Source: Hyphomicrobiales bacterium
GTDB taxonomy: Bacteria; Pseudomonadota; Alphaproteobacteria; Rhizobiales; Rhizobiaceae
Assembly: GCA_900472295.1 (NCBI GenBank)
Contig: UCIA01000045.1
Coordinates: forward strand, 30,452 to 79,661
Length of the DNA: 49,210 bases
Direction: 5' to 3'
Positions 1-8,213 of the stretch are shown in pieces. Under the pieces are notes generated by a model. The model searched no databases. It saw only the letters and a program-made list of their open reading frames with translations, and had not been told where the DNA came from. Made by a program: the position numbers and the translations under genes. Position 1 is the first letter of the stretch. Every line of letters begins with the position of its first letter.

Positions 1-43
1 GGGGGGCGCGAAGGAACTCGAACTATCCAAGAGCTCCCCACCC

Positions 44-1348
44 TCAAACCTTGACCAGCTGCTCCACGCGATCCTTGGCCCCGAAAATCCTGAGATAGCG
101 CTCGATTTCCTTCTTGTCGCCCGTCGCCTTGGCCGGATTGTCCGACAGCTTCACCGCCGGCCGGCCATTGGCTTCCGTCACCTTGCAGACCAGCGATATC
201 GCGTCGAGGCTGTTGGTTTCGGTCGGCGCGCAGCCCTCGAAATCGTTGGTGAGGTTGGTGCCCCAGCCGAAGGACATGCGGACCTTGCCCTTGAAGTGAT
301 GATAGGTCTCCTCGATGGTCTCGACCTCGAGCCCGTCGGAGAAGATCAGCAGCTTCTGCCTGGGGTCCTTGCCCTTCTCGCGCCACCAGTCGATGATTTT
401 TTCACCACCTTCGATCGGCGGGGCGCTGTCGGGGCGGAAACCGGTCCAGTCTGCGACCCAGTCCGGCGCGTCGCGCAGGAAAGATGCGGTGCCGAAGGCA
501 TCTGGCAGCACGATCAGCAGATTGCCGCCGTAATAGCGCTGCCAATCCTGCAGCACCTTGTAGGGCGACTGCTTCAGTTCGTTTTCGGTCTTGGCGAGTG
601 CGGCAAACACCATCGGCAGTTCATGCGCGTTGGTGCCCAGCGCTTCGAGGTCGTTGTCCATGGCCAGAAGCACGTTGGAGGTGCCGGTAAAGGCTTCGCC
701 GATGCCTTCCTTGAGCGCCTCGACGCACCAGCGCTGCCACAGGAAGGAATGGCGGCGGCGGGTGCCGAAATCGGAAATGCGGATGCCGGGCAGCGCCTTC
801 AGCCGCTCGGTCTTGGCCCACATCTTGGCCTTGGCGCGAGCATAGAGCACGTCGAGCGCGAACGGGCCATAGGCGCGCATGGCGGCGCGGGAGCGGAGTT
901 CGTTGATGATCGCCAGCGCCGGGATTTCCCAAAGCGTGGTGTACATCCAGGGACCGCTGAAGGTGAGCTCATACTGACCGTCGCGCTTGGACAGTTCGTA
1001 ATCGGGCAAGCGGAAACCTTCCAGCCAGGCGAGGAATTCCGGCTCGAATATCTGCTTGCGGCCATAGAAATTGTTACCGCCGAGCCAGATCATCTCCTTC
1101 TTGGAGAAGCGCAGCGTGCGGGCGTGGTCGAGCTGGTCGCGCAATTCCTGCTCGTCGATCTCGTCGGCAAGGCGCACCGATGTGGTGCGGTTGATCAGCG
1201 AGAAGGTGGTGTCGACCTTGGGGTACATGCCCCAGATCATCTGCAGCATCAGAAGTTTGTAGAAATCGGTGTCGAGCAGGCTGCGGACGATCGGGTCCAG
1301 CTTCCAGGTGTGGTTGTATACGCGCCGCGCTATATCGGTTCTTGCCAT
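44..1348 (-). CDS. pncB: Nicotinate phosphoribosyltransferase
   Basis: Converts nicotinate, PRPP and ATP to nicotinate mononucleotide in the cytoplasmic NAD salvage (Preiss-Handler) pathway. The 434-residue length is normal for the bacterial PncB family. Visible signatures are the N-terminal substrate motif DTDFYKLLM (residues 26-34), GTRRRHS (195-201) and TGTSNV (221-226). H242 in GTNAHELPM matches the histidine that is phosphorylated in characterised PncB enzymes. The ATG at 1348 follows a short GCAGGAC ribosome site. It stands alone: the gene upstream on the same strand is a LysR regulator, and the gap between them carries a palindromic repeat. Confident identification. Confidence 0.96.
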   Translation of the reverse strand: MARTDIARRVYNHTWKLDPIVRSLLDTDFYKLLMLQMIWGMYPKVDTTFSLINRTTSVRLADEIDEQELRDQLDHARTLRFSKKEMIWLGGNNFYGRKQIFEPEFLAWLEGFRLPDYELSKRDGQYELTFSGPWMYTTLWEIPALAIINELRSRAAMRAYGPFALDVLYARAKAKMWAKTERLKALPGIRISDFGTRRRHSFLWQRWCVEALKEGIGEAFTGTSNVLLAMDNDLEALGTNAHELPMVFAALAKTENELKQSPYKVLQDWQRYYGGNLLIVLPDAFGTASFLRDAPDWVADWTGFRPDSAPPIEGGEKIIDWWREKGKDPRQKLLIFSDGLEVETIEETYHHFKGKVRMSFGWGTNLTNDFEGCAPTETNSLDAISLVCKVTEANGRPAVKLSDNPAKATGDKKEIERYLRIFGAKDRVEQLVKV

Positions 1349-1383
1349 GTCCTGCCGTCGCCTTCGCTGCTCACGTCTGTCTT

Positions 1384-1431
1384 ACGCAATTCCGGACGGA
1401 AAACCGCCGCACACTTTTCCTGGAATTGCTT
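1384..1431. repeat. Palindromic intergenic repeat, family A copy 1
   Basis: Outer arms GCAATTCC (1386-1393) and GGAATTGC (1422-1429) enclose an inner pair GGAAAA/TTTTCC around a loop of the form CCGCNNCACAC. Nearly the same sequence recurs at 26625-26671, and the inner core recurs at 22583-22607 with different outer arms. It lies upstream of pncB. The structure is seen directly; the idea that this is a genome-wide rhizobial mosaic repeat is recognition and not tested here. Confidence 0.8.
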
Positions 1432-1516
1432 GGCAAGAGCTTATTAGCATTCAATTTTCGAAAACGCCTCCCGCTTTCCCGACTGGCCCGACAAAAAGGC
1501 GTCGCTCGGTCCAGCC

Positions 1517-2485
1517 TCAGCTCTTGGCGCCGACCACCCGCAGCGCCGGGCGCTTCCGGCGGAGGTTGATGCGGCCGGCCACCGGGGCGTTGGCGCGGCT
1601 GTCGGCCTGTTCCTTTTCGGCGAACAGCCAGTCGACGAACAGCTGCACGATCGGCGCCGAGCGCATCTCGTTGCGGCAAACGACATAGAAATCGTCGACC
1701 GCCGGCACCGACAGGCTGAACGGCGCCACCAGCAGGCCCCTGGCGAGCAGCGTGCTGGCGGTGACGGAATCGCCAAGCGCCACGCCATGGCCATGCACCG
1801 CGGCCTCGATCGCCGTGCGGGCATCGCCGAGATGATGGCGGCGGCCGCGCTCAAGGTCCAGCCCGTCGGCGGCGGCCAGCCAGGTGTGCCATTCGCGGCC
1901 GTCATCGCCATGCAGGATGACATGGTCGGCCAGATCCCGGCAGATGCGGATCGGCCGGTTGTTGATCAGCGTCGGGCTGACCACCGGAAACAATTCGAGG
2001 CCCGACCATTTGCGCATCCAGCAATCCGTCCAGCTGCCATCGCCATAGAGCACGCAGAGATCGACCTGCGGCGCGCGGATGTCCTTGGGGTCGTTGGATG
2101 GGATCAGCGTCAGCCGGATGTCAGGGTATTGCGCCATGAAGCTGCCGAGCCGCGGCGTCATCCACAGAAGCAGAAGCGCCGGCACGCAGGAGACCGAGAG
2201 CGTGCCGGCGCTGGCCGGCCGTGTCATGCGCTGGGTGGCGGCGGCGATGCCGTCGAAGGCGGTCGATACCGCCGGCAGCAGTTCGGCGCCATGCGGTGTG
2301 AGCCTTACCCGCTGCCCGGTGCGCTCGAACAGTTTTACGCCGAGCGATTGCTCGAGCGCCTTGATCTGATGGCTGATGGCGCCATGGGTGACATTCAGCT
2401 CGGCCGCCGCCTTGGTCAGCGAGGCGTGGCGCGCCGTCGCCTCGAAGGCGCGCAGGGGATTTAAGGGCGGCAGACGCTTGGCCAT
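1517..2485 (-). CDS. LysR-family transcriptional regulator (GcvA-like)
   Basis: A 322-residue LysR-type regulator with an N-terminal winged helix-turn-helix (about residues 8-65, with LTKAAAELNVTHGAISHQIK as the helix-turn-helix) and a C-terminal effector-binding domain. The opening PPLNPLRAFEATARH is typical of the GcvA/AmpR-like branch. The ATG at 2485 is preferred over an in-frame TTG two codons upstream, which has no ribosome site. It is divergent from the ureohydrolase gene at 2693, and the shared gap holds two perfect palindromes, so it probably controls that operon and itself. The ligand is not readable from sequence. Confidence 0.9.
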   Translation of the reverse strand: MAKRLPPLNPLRAFEATARHASLTKAAAELNVTHGAISHQIKALEQSLGVKLFERTGQRVRLTPHGAELLPAVSTAFDGIAAATQRMTRPASAGTLSVSCVPALLLLWMTPRLGSFMAQYPDIRLTLIPSNDPKDIRAPQVDLCVLYGDGSWTDCWMRKWSGLELFPVVSPTLINNRPIRICRDLADHVILHGDDGREWHTWLAAADGLDLERGRRHHLGDARTAIEAAVHGHGVALGDSVTASTLLARGLLVAPFSLSVPAVDDFYVVCRNEMRSAPIVQLFVDWLFAEKEQADSRANAPVAGRINLRRKRPALRVVGAKS

Positions 2486-2501
2486 TGGCAATCGGACACT
2501 C

Positions 2502-2518
2502 TGTGAGATTTTCTCACA
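2502..2518. promoter_or_regulatory. Palindrome, candidate LysR operator
   Basis: TGTGAGA-TTT-TCTCACA is a perfect 7-bp inverted repeat with a 3-nt centre, ending 17 nt before the LysR start codon and inside the divergent LysR/ureohydrolase intergenic region. LysR regulators usually bind dyads in such positions. A second perfect palindrome, ATCAATTGAT, lies at 2536-2545. Assignment to this regulator is inference. Confidence 0.5.
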
Positions 2519-2692
2519 ATCAGCACCGTAACAATATCAATTGATTTTTCAATGCGGCTGCCGGACACTTTGGTAGGTCAACAGCATCAATGACGTGAAA
2601 TCTGCAGGCAGCCAGCGGGACAGCGACCCGGCCGGATGACGGTCGGTTCGCAAACGCTGCCGCATGCACCAGCCCGGCAGGAGGAGACCGAC

Positions 2693-3754
2693 ATGGGTTA
2701 CGATCGCGGCAAGCTAGAAGCCTTGCGCCGCAAATATGGCGAGAGCCATGGCGGCGAGATGTTCGACCCCAAGTTCCGGCAGGTCGCCGACAAGATCTTC
2801 ACCAAGACCGGCACAAGGCTGGCACCCTATTCCGGCATCCCGACCTTCCTCGCCGCGCCCTACCGCGAAATCGAGGCCGACAATCCGGATTTCGGCGATT
2901 TGCAGGTGGCGATCATCGGCGTGCCGATGGATCTCGGCGTCACCAACCGTCCCGGCTCGCGCTTCGGACCACGGGCGCTGCGCGCCATCGAGCGCATTGG
3001 CCCGTACAACCATGTGCTGGAGTGCGCGCCGACGCATGAGCTTCGTGTCGCCGACATCGGCGACACGCCGTTCCGCAGCCGCTACCGGCTGGAGATCAGC
3101 CATGAAGACATCGAGCGCCGCACCAACCAGATCGTCGATGCCGGCGTGTTGCCTCTGTCGGTCGGCGGCGACCATTCGATCAGCCACCCGATCCTCAAGG
3201 CGGTCGGCAAGAAGGCGCCGGTCGGCATGATCCATATCGACGCCCATTGCGACACCAGCGGGCTGTTCGACATGACCAAATTCCACCATGGCGGCCCGTT
3301 CCGCAATGCGGTGCTGGACGGCGTGCTCGACCCGACCCGCACCATCCAGATCGGCATCCGCGGCTCGGCCGAATATCTGTGGGAGTTCACCTACGAATCC
3401 GGCATGACCGTGGTGCATGCCGAAGAGGTCACCGGGCTCGGCATTCCCGCCATCATCGAGAAGGCGCGCAAGATTGTCGGCGACGGCCCGACCTACATCT
3501 CCTTCGATGTCGACAGTGTCGATCCGGCCTTCGCGCCGGGCACCGGCACGCCGGAGATCGGCGGCCTGACGACGCGCGAGGTGCTCGAACTGCTGCGCGG
3601 CCTGAAAGGCCTCAACATCGTCGGCGGCGACGTCGTCGAGGTGGCGCCGCAATATGACGCGACCACCAACACCGCCCATGTCGGCGCGCAGGTTCTGTTC
3701 GAGATCCTGAGCCTGATGGTGTTCAGCCCGGCCATCACCGGCAAGGGAGCCTGA
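2693..3754 (+). CDS. speB: Ureohydrolase, agmatinase family
   Basis: A manganese- or nickel-type ureohydrolase that releases urea from a guanidino compound. Binuclear metal ligands are all present: H161 in GGDHS (158-162), D183/H185/D187 in IDAHCD, and D272/D274 in FDVDSVDP. The length of 353 residues includes an N-terminal stretch of about 70 residues before the core strand VAIIGVP, longer than a minimal agmatinase. The start at 2693 is set by a strong GGAGGAG ribosome site; an in-frame ATG at 2636 has none. It leads an operon of two ABC importers and faces a LysR gene. The substrate could be agmatine, guanidinobutyrate, guanidinopropionate or guanidine; the sequence alone does not decide, so the symbol reflects family only. 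Confidence 0.9.
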   Translation: MGYDRGKLEALRRKYGESHGGEMFDPKFRQVADKIFTKTGTRLAPYSGIPTFLAAPYREIEADNPDFGDLQVAIIGVPMDLGVTNRPGSRFGPRALRAIERIGPYNHVLECAPTHELRVADIGDTPFRSRYRLEISHEDIERRTNQIVDAGVLPLSVGGDHSISHPILKAVGKKAPVGMIHIDAHCDTSGLFDMTKFHHGGPFRNAVLDGVLDPTRTIQIGIRGSAEYLWEFTYESGMTVVHAEEVTGLGIPAIIEKARKIVGDGPTYISFDVDSVDPAFAPGTGTPEIGGLTTREVLELLRGLKGLNIVGGDVVEVAPQYDATTNTAHVGAQVLFEILSLMVFSPAITGKGA

Positions 3755-3776
3755 CGGACTTTACATGCAAAGGCGG

Positions 3777-3797
3777 CCGCCGCGCTGGAGCCGGCGG
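3777..3797 (+). terminator. Weak intercistronic hairpin
   Basis: CCGCCG (3777-3782) pairs with CGGCGG (3792-3797) across a 9-nt loop, between the ureohydrolase stop and the binding-protein gene. There is no T tract, so it may be an mRNA-stabilising or attenuating stem, not a full terminator. In this GC-rich DNA a 6-bp stem can occur by chance. Confidence 0.3.
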
Positions 3798-3836
3798 TCG
3801 TTTCAAAACAAACAAGCATCCAGAAGGGGAATACCA

Positions 3837-4643
3837 ATGACACTTCACATGAAACTCAAATCATCCATCGCCGCCGTGCTGATGCTCGGCGCGACCGGCC
3901 TCGGCCTTACCTCCCAGGCCAATGCCGACGCCATCGACGACATCACCAAGGCCGGTGCTATCAATGTCGGCATCTTCTCCGACTTCCCACCCTTCTCCTC
4001 GGCCAGCGCCGATATGAGCATCAAGGGCTATGACATCGATGTCGCGCAATACATCGCCGATTCCCTGAAGGTGAAGCTCAACCTAGTCAGCGTCACCGGC
4101 CAGAACCGCATTCCCTATCTCACCGACAAGCGCGTCGATATCCTGATGAGCGTCGGCTACTCCAAGGAGCGCGAGGAGGTGATCGATTTCGCCGCCGCCT
4201 ATGCGCCTTACTACATCGCCGTCATCGGCCCGGCGGCGCTTGCCGTCAAAGGCAAGGAAGACCTCGCCGACAAGTCGATTGCCGTCAATCGCGGCACGCT
4301 GGAAGATACGTCGCTGACCGAAGCAGCGCCGGCATCGGCCGACATCAAGCGCTTCGACAACTACAACTCCGTCATCCAGGCCTTCATCTCCGGCCAGACC
4401 CAGCTGATGGTGGTCGGCAACGATGTCGGCGCCCAGGTGCTGGCCAAGCAGGACGCGCTGAAGCCGGAGCAGAAGTTCCAGCTGCTCACCTCGCCCTCGC
4501 ATATCGGCCTCAACAAAAAAGAGGACCGGCTGAAGACGGCGGTCAATGACGCGGTTGCCAAGATGCTGGCCGACGGCAAGCTCGACGAGAGCTCGAAGGC
4601 CTGGCTGAAGACGCCGCTCAACCCTGACAATCTCAAGGATTGA
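3837..4643 (+). CDS. Amino-acid-type ABC importer, substrate-binding protein
   Basis: Periplasmic binding protein of the bacterial family-3 (polar amino acid) type, 268 residues. The N-terminus has a basic start, a hydrophobic core and a likely signal peptidase site after QANA (about residue 31). The mature region begins with GAINVGIFSDFPPFSS, and VDILMSVGYSKEREEVIDFA is typical of the family. The ATG at 3837 follows AGAAGGGG. Two matching permeases follow 6 nt downstream, but no polar-amino-acid-type ATPase is encoded in this operon. The ligand is unknown; proximity to a ureohydrolase suggests a guanidino or basic amino compound. Confidence 0.9.
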   Translation: MTLHMKLKSSIAAVLMLGATGLGLTSQANADAIDDITKAGAINVGIFSDFPPFSSASADMSIKGYDIDVAQYIADSLKVKLNLVSVTGQNRIPYLTDKRVDILMSVGYSKEREEVIDFAAAYAPYYIAVIGPAALAVKGKEDLADKSIAVNRGTLEDTSLTEAAPASADIKRFDNYNSVIQAFISGQTQLMVVGNDVGAQVLAKQDALKPEQKFQLLTSPSHIGLNKKEDRLKTAVNDAVAKMLADGKLDESSKAWLKTPLNPDNLKD

Positions 4644-4649
4644 GTTCCC

Positions 4650-5306
4650 GTGGCCTTTGGCTGGCTTGCAGGCGCTCTGGGCGACATCGCGCGCGGCGCG
4701 GCCACGACGGTCCTGTTGATCGTCGTGACCACGCTCGTGGGTACGCTGCTCAGCATCCTCGGCGCTGCCGGCCGGCGCAACGGCCCGGTGTTCGTGAAGC
4801 GCGCCATCGCGGTCTATGTCGAGGTGATGCGCAACACGCCGTTCCTGGTGCAGTTGTTCTTCATCTTCTTCGGCCTGCCCAGCCTCGGCATCAGGCTCGA
4901 TCCGATCCTGGCCGCCATGCTGGCGATGACGCTCAACATGGCGGCCTACACCATTGAAATCGTCGGCGCCGGCCTCGATGCCGTGCCCGGCGGACAGACG
5001 GAAGCAGCACTCGCGCTGGGCCTTCGGCCACGCCAGGTGTTCATCAAGATCGTGCTGCCCCAGGCGCTGAAGGTGATCTACCCCGCGCTGACCAGCCAGG
5101 TCGTCATCATGATGCTGGAGTCCGCCGTGGTGTCGCAGATCGCGGTGCGCGAACTGACCTATGAGGCCGACATGCTGCAGGCGCGTACCTTCCGTTCCTT
5201 CGAGACCTATTTCGTCGTGACGCTGGTCTATCTCGCTCTGTCGATGGCCTTGCGCCGGCTGCTGGTCACAGGCGGGCGCCGTGTTCTGGGAGCCGGCGTG
5301 ACATGA
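4650..5306 (+). CDS. Amino-acid-type ABC importer permease 1
   Basis: Inner-membrane permease of the HisM/GlnP type, 218 residues with about five hydrophobic segments. The cytoplasmic EAA loop that contacts the ATPase is visible at about residues 111-140 (VPGGQTEAALALGLRPRQVF). The GTG at 4650 is used, 6 nt after the binding-protein stop. Its stop overlaps the start of the next permease by 4 nt, which implies translational coupling. It should form a heterodimer with that permease. Confidence 0.92.
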   Translation: MAFGWLAGALGDIARGAATTVLLIVVTTLVGTLLSILGAAGRRNGPVFVKRAIAVYVEVMRNTPFLVQLFFIFFGLPSLGIRLDPILAAMLAMTLNMAAYTIEIVGAGLDAVPGGQTEAALALGLRPRQVFIKIVLPQALKVIYPALTSQVVIMMLESAVVSQIAVRELTYEADMLQARTFRSFETYFVVTLVYLALSMALRRLLVTGGRRVLGAGVT

Positions 5307-5950
5307 TCGAATTCACCTTCTGGGACATCGTCCGCAACCTGCTGCTCGCCGCCCGCTGGACTGTGCTGTTGTCGCTGGCCGCTTTCGTCGGCGGCGCGCT
5401 GGTTGGGCTGATCGTGCTGTTCTTCCGCATCGCCGAGAACAAATGGAGCCGCCGCATCGCTTCCGGCTACATCGCTTTGTTCCAGGGCACACCGCTGTTG
5501 ATGCAGCTGTTCCTGATGTTCTTCGGCCTGCCGATGCTGGGCCTGCGCATCGAACCATGGACTGCCGCCGTGCTCGGCCTGACCTTCTTTGCCAGCGCCT
5601 ATCTCGCCGAGATCTGGCGCAGCGGCGTCGATGCTTTGCCGCGCGGGCAATGGGACGCCGGCGCCAGCCTTGGCCTGCATCGTCTGCAGGAGCTGCGGCT
5701 GATCATCCTGCCGCAGGCCTTCTCGATCACCAGGGCGCCGATCGTCGGCTTCCTGGTGCAATTGATCAAATCGACGGCGCTGACCTCGATCATCGGCTTC
5801 GAGGAACTGGTCAGGACCTCCAACGCCATCAACAACGCCACCTTCGAACCGTTCAAGGTTTACGGGCTGGTGGCGCTGATCTTCTTCGTCATGTGCTTTC
5901 CACTGACGCAATACGCCCGTACGCTCGAAAAACGAGCGGCGGCCCACTGA
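5303..5950 (+). CDS. Amino-acid-type ABC importer permease 2
   Basis: Second HisM/GlnP-type permease, 215 residues, with multiple membrane segments and an EAA loop (LPRGQWDAGASLGLHRLQEL). It starts in a 4-nt ATGA overlap with permease 1. The next gene is a binding protein of a different ABC family and not the expected ATPase, so the energy source for this pair has to come from elsewhere, perhaps the PotA-like ATPase further along the operon or a distant gene. Confidence 0.92.
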   Translation: MIEFTFWDIVRNLLLAARWTVLLSLAAFVGGALVGLIVLFFRIAENKWSRRIASGYIALFQGTPLLMQLFLMFFGLPMLGLRIEPWTAAVLGLTFFASAYLAEIWRSGVDALPRGQWDAGASLGLHRLQELRLIILPQAFSITRAPIVGFLVQLIKSTALTSIIGFEELVRTSNAINNATFEPFKVYGLVALIFFVMCFPLTQYARTLEKRAAAH

Positions 5951-6014
5951 CGCCACACGGCGACAGTGCGTGAAGGGAACCTGCCGGGAACGGCATCAAC
6001 TGAGGAGCAATAGG

Positions 6015-7103
6015 ATGAACAGACTTATCGGAACAACCCTGACGCGGCGCGGCGTGCTTGGCGCGGGCCTGGCCACCGCCGGCGTGCTCGCCATGCCGTC
6101 GATCCTGCGCGCGCAGGACAAGTCGCTAAAGGTCGGCGTCTATGGCGGCTATTTCAAGAAATCCTTCGACGAGCACGTCTTCCCCGATTTTACCAAGGCA
6201 ACCGGCATTGCGGTGGAATCGGTCGCCGAGCCCACCGGCGAAGCCTGGCTGGTGCAGCTCGAACAGGCGTCCAAGGCCGGCCAGGCGCCGGCCGACCTTT
6301 CGATGATGTCGCAGACCTCGACGCTGAAGGGCCAGTCGACCGAATTGTGGACACCGCTCGATACGTCGAAGTTCAAGCACTACAACGACCTCTTGCCGCG
6401 CTTCGTCAACAAATATCCGGACGGCCGCGTCGCCGGTATCGGCGCCGTCGCCTGGTGGATCACGCTGGTCTCCAACACCGACGTCTACAAGGACGCGCCG
6501 ACTTCATGGGAGGCGCTGTGGGACAAGGCCAATGAGGACAAACTCGGCTTGCTGGCGCTTGCCTCCAACTCGTTTCTTCTCGAAGTGACGGCCAAGACCT
6601 TCATGGGCGGTACCAATGCGCTCGACACCGAGGACGGGCTGAACAAGGCATTCGAGAAGCTCGCCGAGCTGAAGCCGAATGTGCGGCTGTGGTATCGCGA
6701 CGAGGCGCAGTTCGAACAGGCGCTGAAGTCGGGCGAAATCCCGATGGGCCAGTATTATCACGACGTTACCGGGCTCGCGGCCGCCGACGGTTTCCATGTC
6801 CGCTCGACCTTCCCGAAAGAAGGCGGCATCCAGGATTCCGGCAATTGGGTGCTGTCGCGCGCCTCGACCAAGGTCGACGAGGCGCATGCCTTCATCGACT
6901 TTATGAGCCAGCCGTCGATGCAGGGCCTGATGTCGCGCAAGGTCGGCACCACGCCGACCCTGAAGAAGGAGGTGCTCGACCTCAAGCCGGAAGAGTTCGC
7001 CGCGGTGTCGTCTGATATCGAGCCGATCACCCCGCGCTACGACCTCTATACGTCGAAGGCCGACTGGATCAACCAGAAGTGGACCGAGCTGATCGTCGGC
7101 TGA
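6015..7103 (+). CDS. Polyamine-type ABC importer, substrate-binding protein
   Basis: Binding protein of the PotD/PotF (spermidine/putrescine) family, 362 residues. The N-terminus carries a twin-arginine-like motif, LTRRGVLGAG, followed by a hydrophobic stretch and a likely cleavage site near ILRAQD (residues 30-35), so export may be by the Tat route. The family fold is indicated by the mature start SLKVGVYGGYFKK and by the spacing of conserved aromatic residues. The ATG at 6015 follows GAGGAG. Complete ATPase and permease partners follow. The ligand is probably a polyamine or guanidino compound, by analogy. Confidence 0.88.
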   Translation: MNRLIGTTLTRRGVLGAGLATAGVLAMPSILRAQDKSLKVGVYGGYFKKSFDEHVFPDFTKATGIAVESVAEPTGEAWLVQLEQASKAGQAPADLSMMSQTSTLKGQSTELWTPLDTSKFKHYNDLLPRFVNKYPDGRVAGIGAVAWWITLVSNTDVYKDAPTSWEALWDKANEDKLGLLALASNSFLLEVTAKTFMGGTNALDTEDGLNKAFEKLAELKPNVRLWYRDEAQFEQALKSGEIPMGQYYHDVTGLAAADGFHVRSTFPKEGGIQDSGNWVLSRASTKVDEAHAFIDFMSQPSMQGLMSRKVGTTPTLKKEVLDLKPEEFAAVSSDIEPITPRYDLYTSKADWINQKWTELIVG

Positions 7104-7130
7104 GCTGACGACACGCCCTGGACGTCAGCG

Positions 7131-7152
7131 GCCGCCGGGCATAACCGGCGGT
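7131..7152 (+). terminator. Intercistronic hairpin after binding-protein gene
   Basis: GCCGCCGG (7131-7138) pairs with CCGGCGGT (7145-7152), 8 bp with one G-U pair and a 6-nt loop, between the PotD-like gene and the ATPase. With no T run, it fits an mRNA-stabilising stem that keeps the binding protein at higher levels than the downstream subunits. Confidence 0.45.
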
Positions 7153-7175
7153 CCCTTCAGCACAGAGGGATGAGC

Positions 7176-8213
7176 ATGCCCGGACTAGACATCAACAGCA
7201 TCACCAAGATGTTCGGCAATTTCGCCGCCGTCGACAATGTCCAGCTCAACGTGCCGCATGGCACGTTCGTGTGCCTGCTTGGCCCATCCGGCTGCGGCAA
7301 GACCACGCTGCTGCGTATGATTGCCGGGCTGGAGGAGCCGACCAGCGGCGCCATCGTGCTCGACGGCGAGGACATCACGCCTTTGCCGACGCACAAGCGC
7401 AATCTCGGCATGGTGTTCCAGTCGCTGGCGCTGTTTCCGCATCTCTCCGTCGGCGACAACATCGCCTATGCGCTGCGCATTCGCGGCGCCTCGAAGGAGG
7501 AACAGAAGAAACGCGTCGACGAGCTTCTGGGCCTGATCCATCTGCCCGGCTTTGCCGACCGTCCGGTGGCGAAACTATCGGGCGGCCAGCGCCAGCGCGT
7601 GGCGATTGCCCGCGCGCTTGCTTTGTCGCCGAAGCTGTTCCTGCTCGACGAACCGCTGTCGGCGCTCGACGCCAAATTGCGCGAGGCCATGCAGGTGGAA
7701 CTGCGCCAGCTGCAGCAGCGGCTTGGCATCACCACCATCGTCGTCACCCACGACCAGCGCGAGGCCATGACCATGGCCGATCTCGTCGTCGTCATGGGTC
7801 ACGGCAAGATCCTGCAGGCGGCGCCGCCGATCGAGATCTACCGCAAGCCGGCCGACGCCTTCGTCGCCGACTTCATCGGCATCACCAATCTGCTGCCGGC
7901 TGAAATCGACAGCACCGGGCGCACCACCATTCTGGGCACCGCCATTCCCGGTCTTGCCATGCCGGCGGGCCAAACCAAGGCCTCGGTGTCGGTCCGCCCC
8001 GAAGACGTGCATCTCGGCAAACCCGGCGGCTCGGCCATTACCGGCGAGGTCAGCTTCGTGCGCGATCTCGGCGGCACCATCGAGACCTTCGTCGATGTCG
8101 GCGGCACCAGCATCATCGCGGTCACGACGCCACGCGAGCGGCATGACGTGCCGGTCGGCGCCAAGGTCGGCGTCACGCTGCCGCCGGCGAGCTGCGTGGT
8201 ACTCGGCGCATGA
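7176..8213 (+). CDS. Polyamine-type ABC importer ATPase (PotA-like)
   Basis: Nucleotide-binding subunit of 345 residues. Walker A GPSGCGKTT, the signature LSGGQRQR, Walker B LFLLDEPLSALD and the switch histidine in VVTHDQREA are all intact, followed by a C-terminal TOBE-type regulatory domain of about 110 residues. The ATG at 7176 is preferred because GAGGGAT sits 5 nt upstream; the ATG at 7170 overlaps that ribosome site. Its last 4 nt overlap the first permease gene. It is the only ATPase in an operon that encodes two complete permease pairs. Confidence 0.93.
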   Translation: MPGLDINSITKMFGNFAAVDNVQLNVPHGTFVCLLGPSGCGKTTLLRMIAGLEEPTSGAIVLDGEDITPLPTHKRNLGMVFQSLALFPHLSVGDNIAYALRIRGASKEEQKKRVDELLGLIHLPGFADRPVAKLSGGQRQRVAIARALALSPKLFLLDEPLSALDAKLREAMQVELRQLQQRLGITTIVVTHDQREAMTMADLVVVMGHGKILQAAPPIEIYRKPADAFVADFIGITNLLPAEIDSTGRTTILGTAIPGLAMPAGQTKASVSVRPEDVHLGKPGGSAITGEVSFVRDLGGTIETFVDVGGTSIIAVTTPRERHDVPVGAKVGVTLPPASCVVLGA

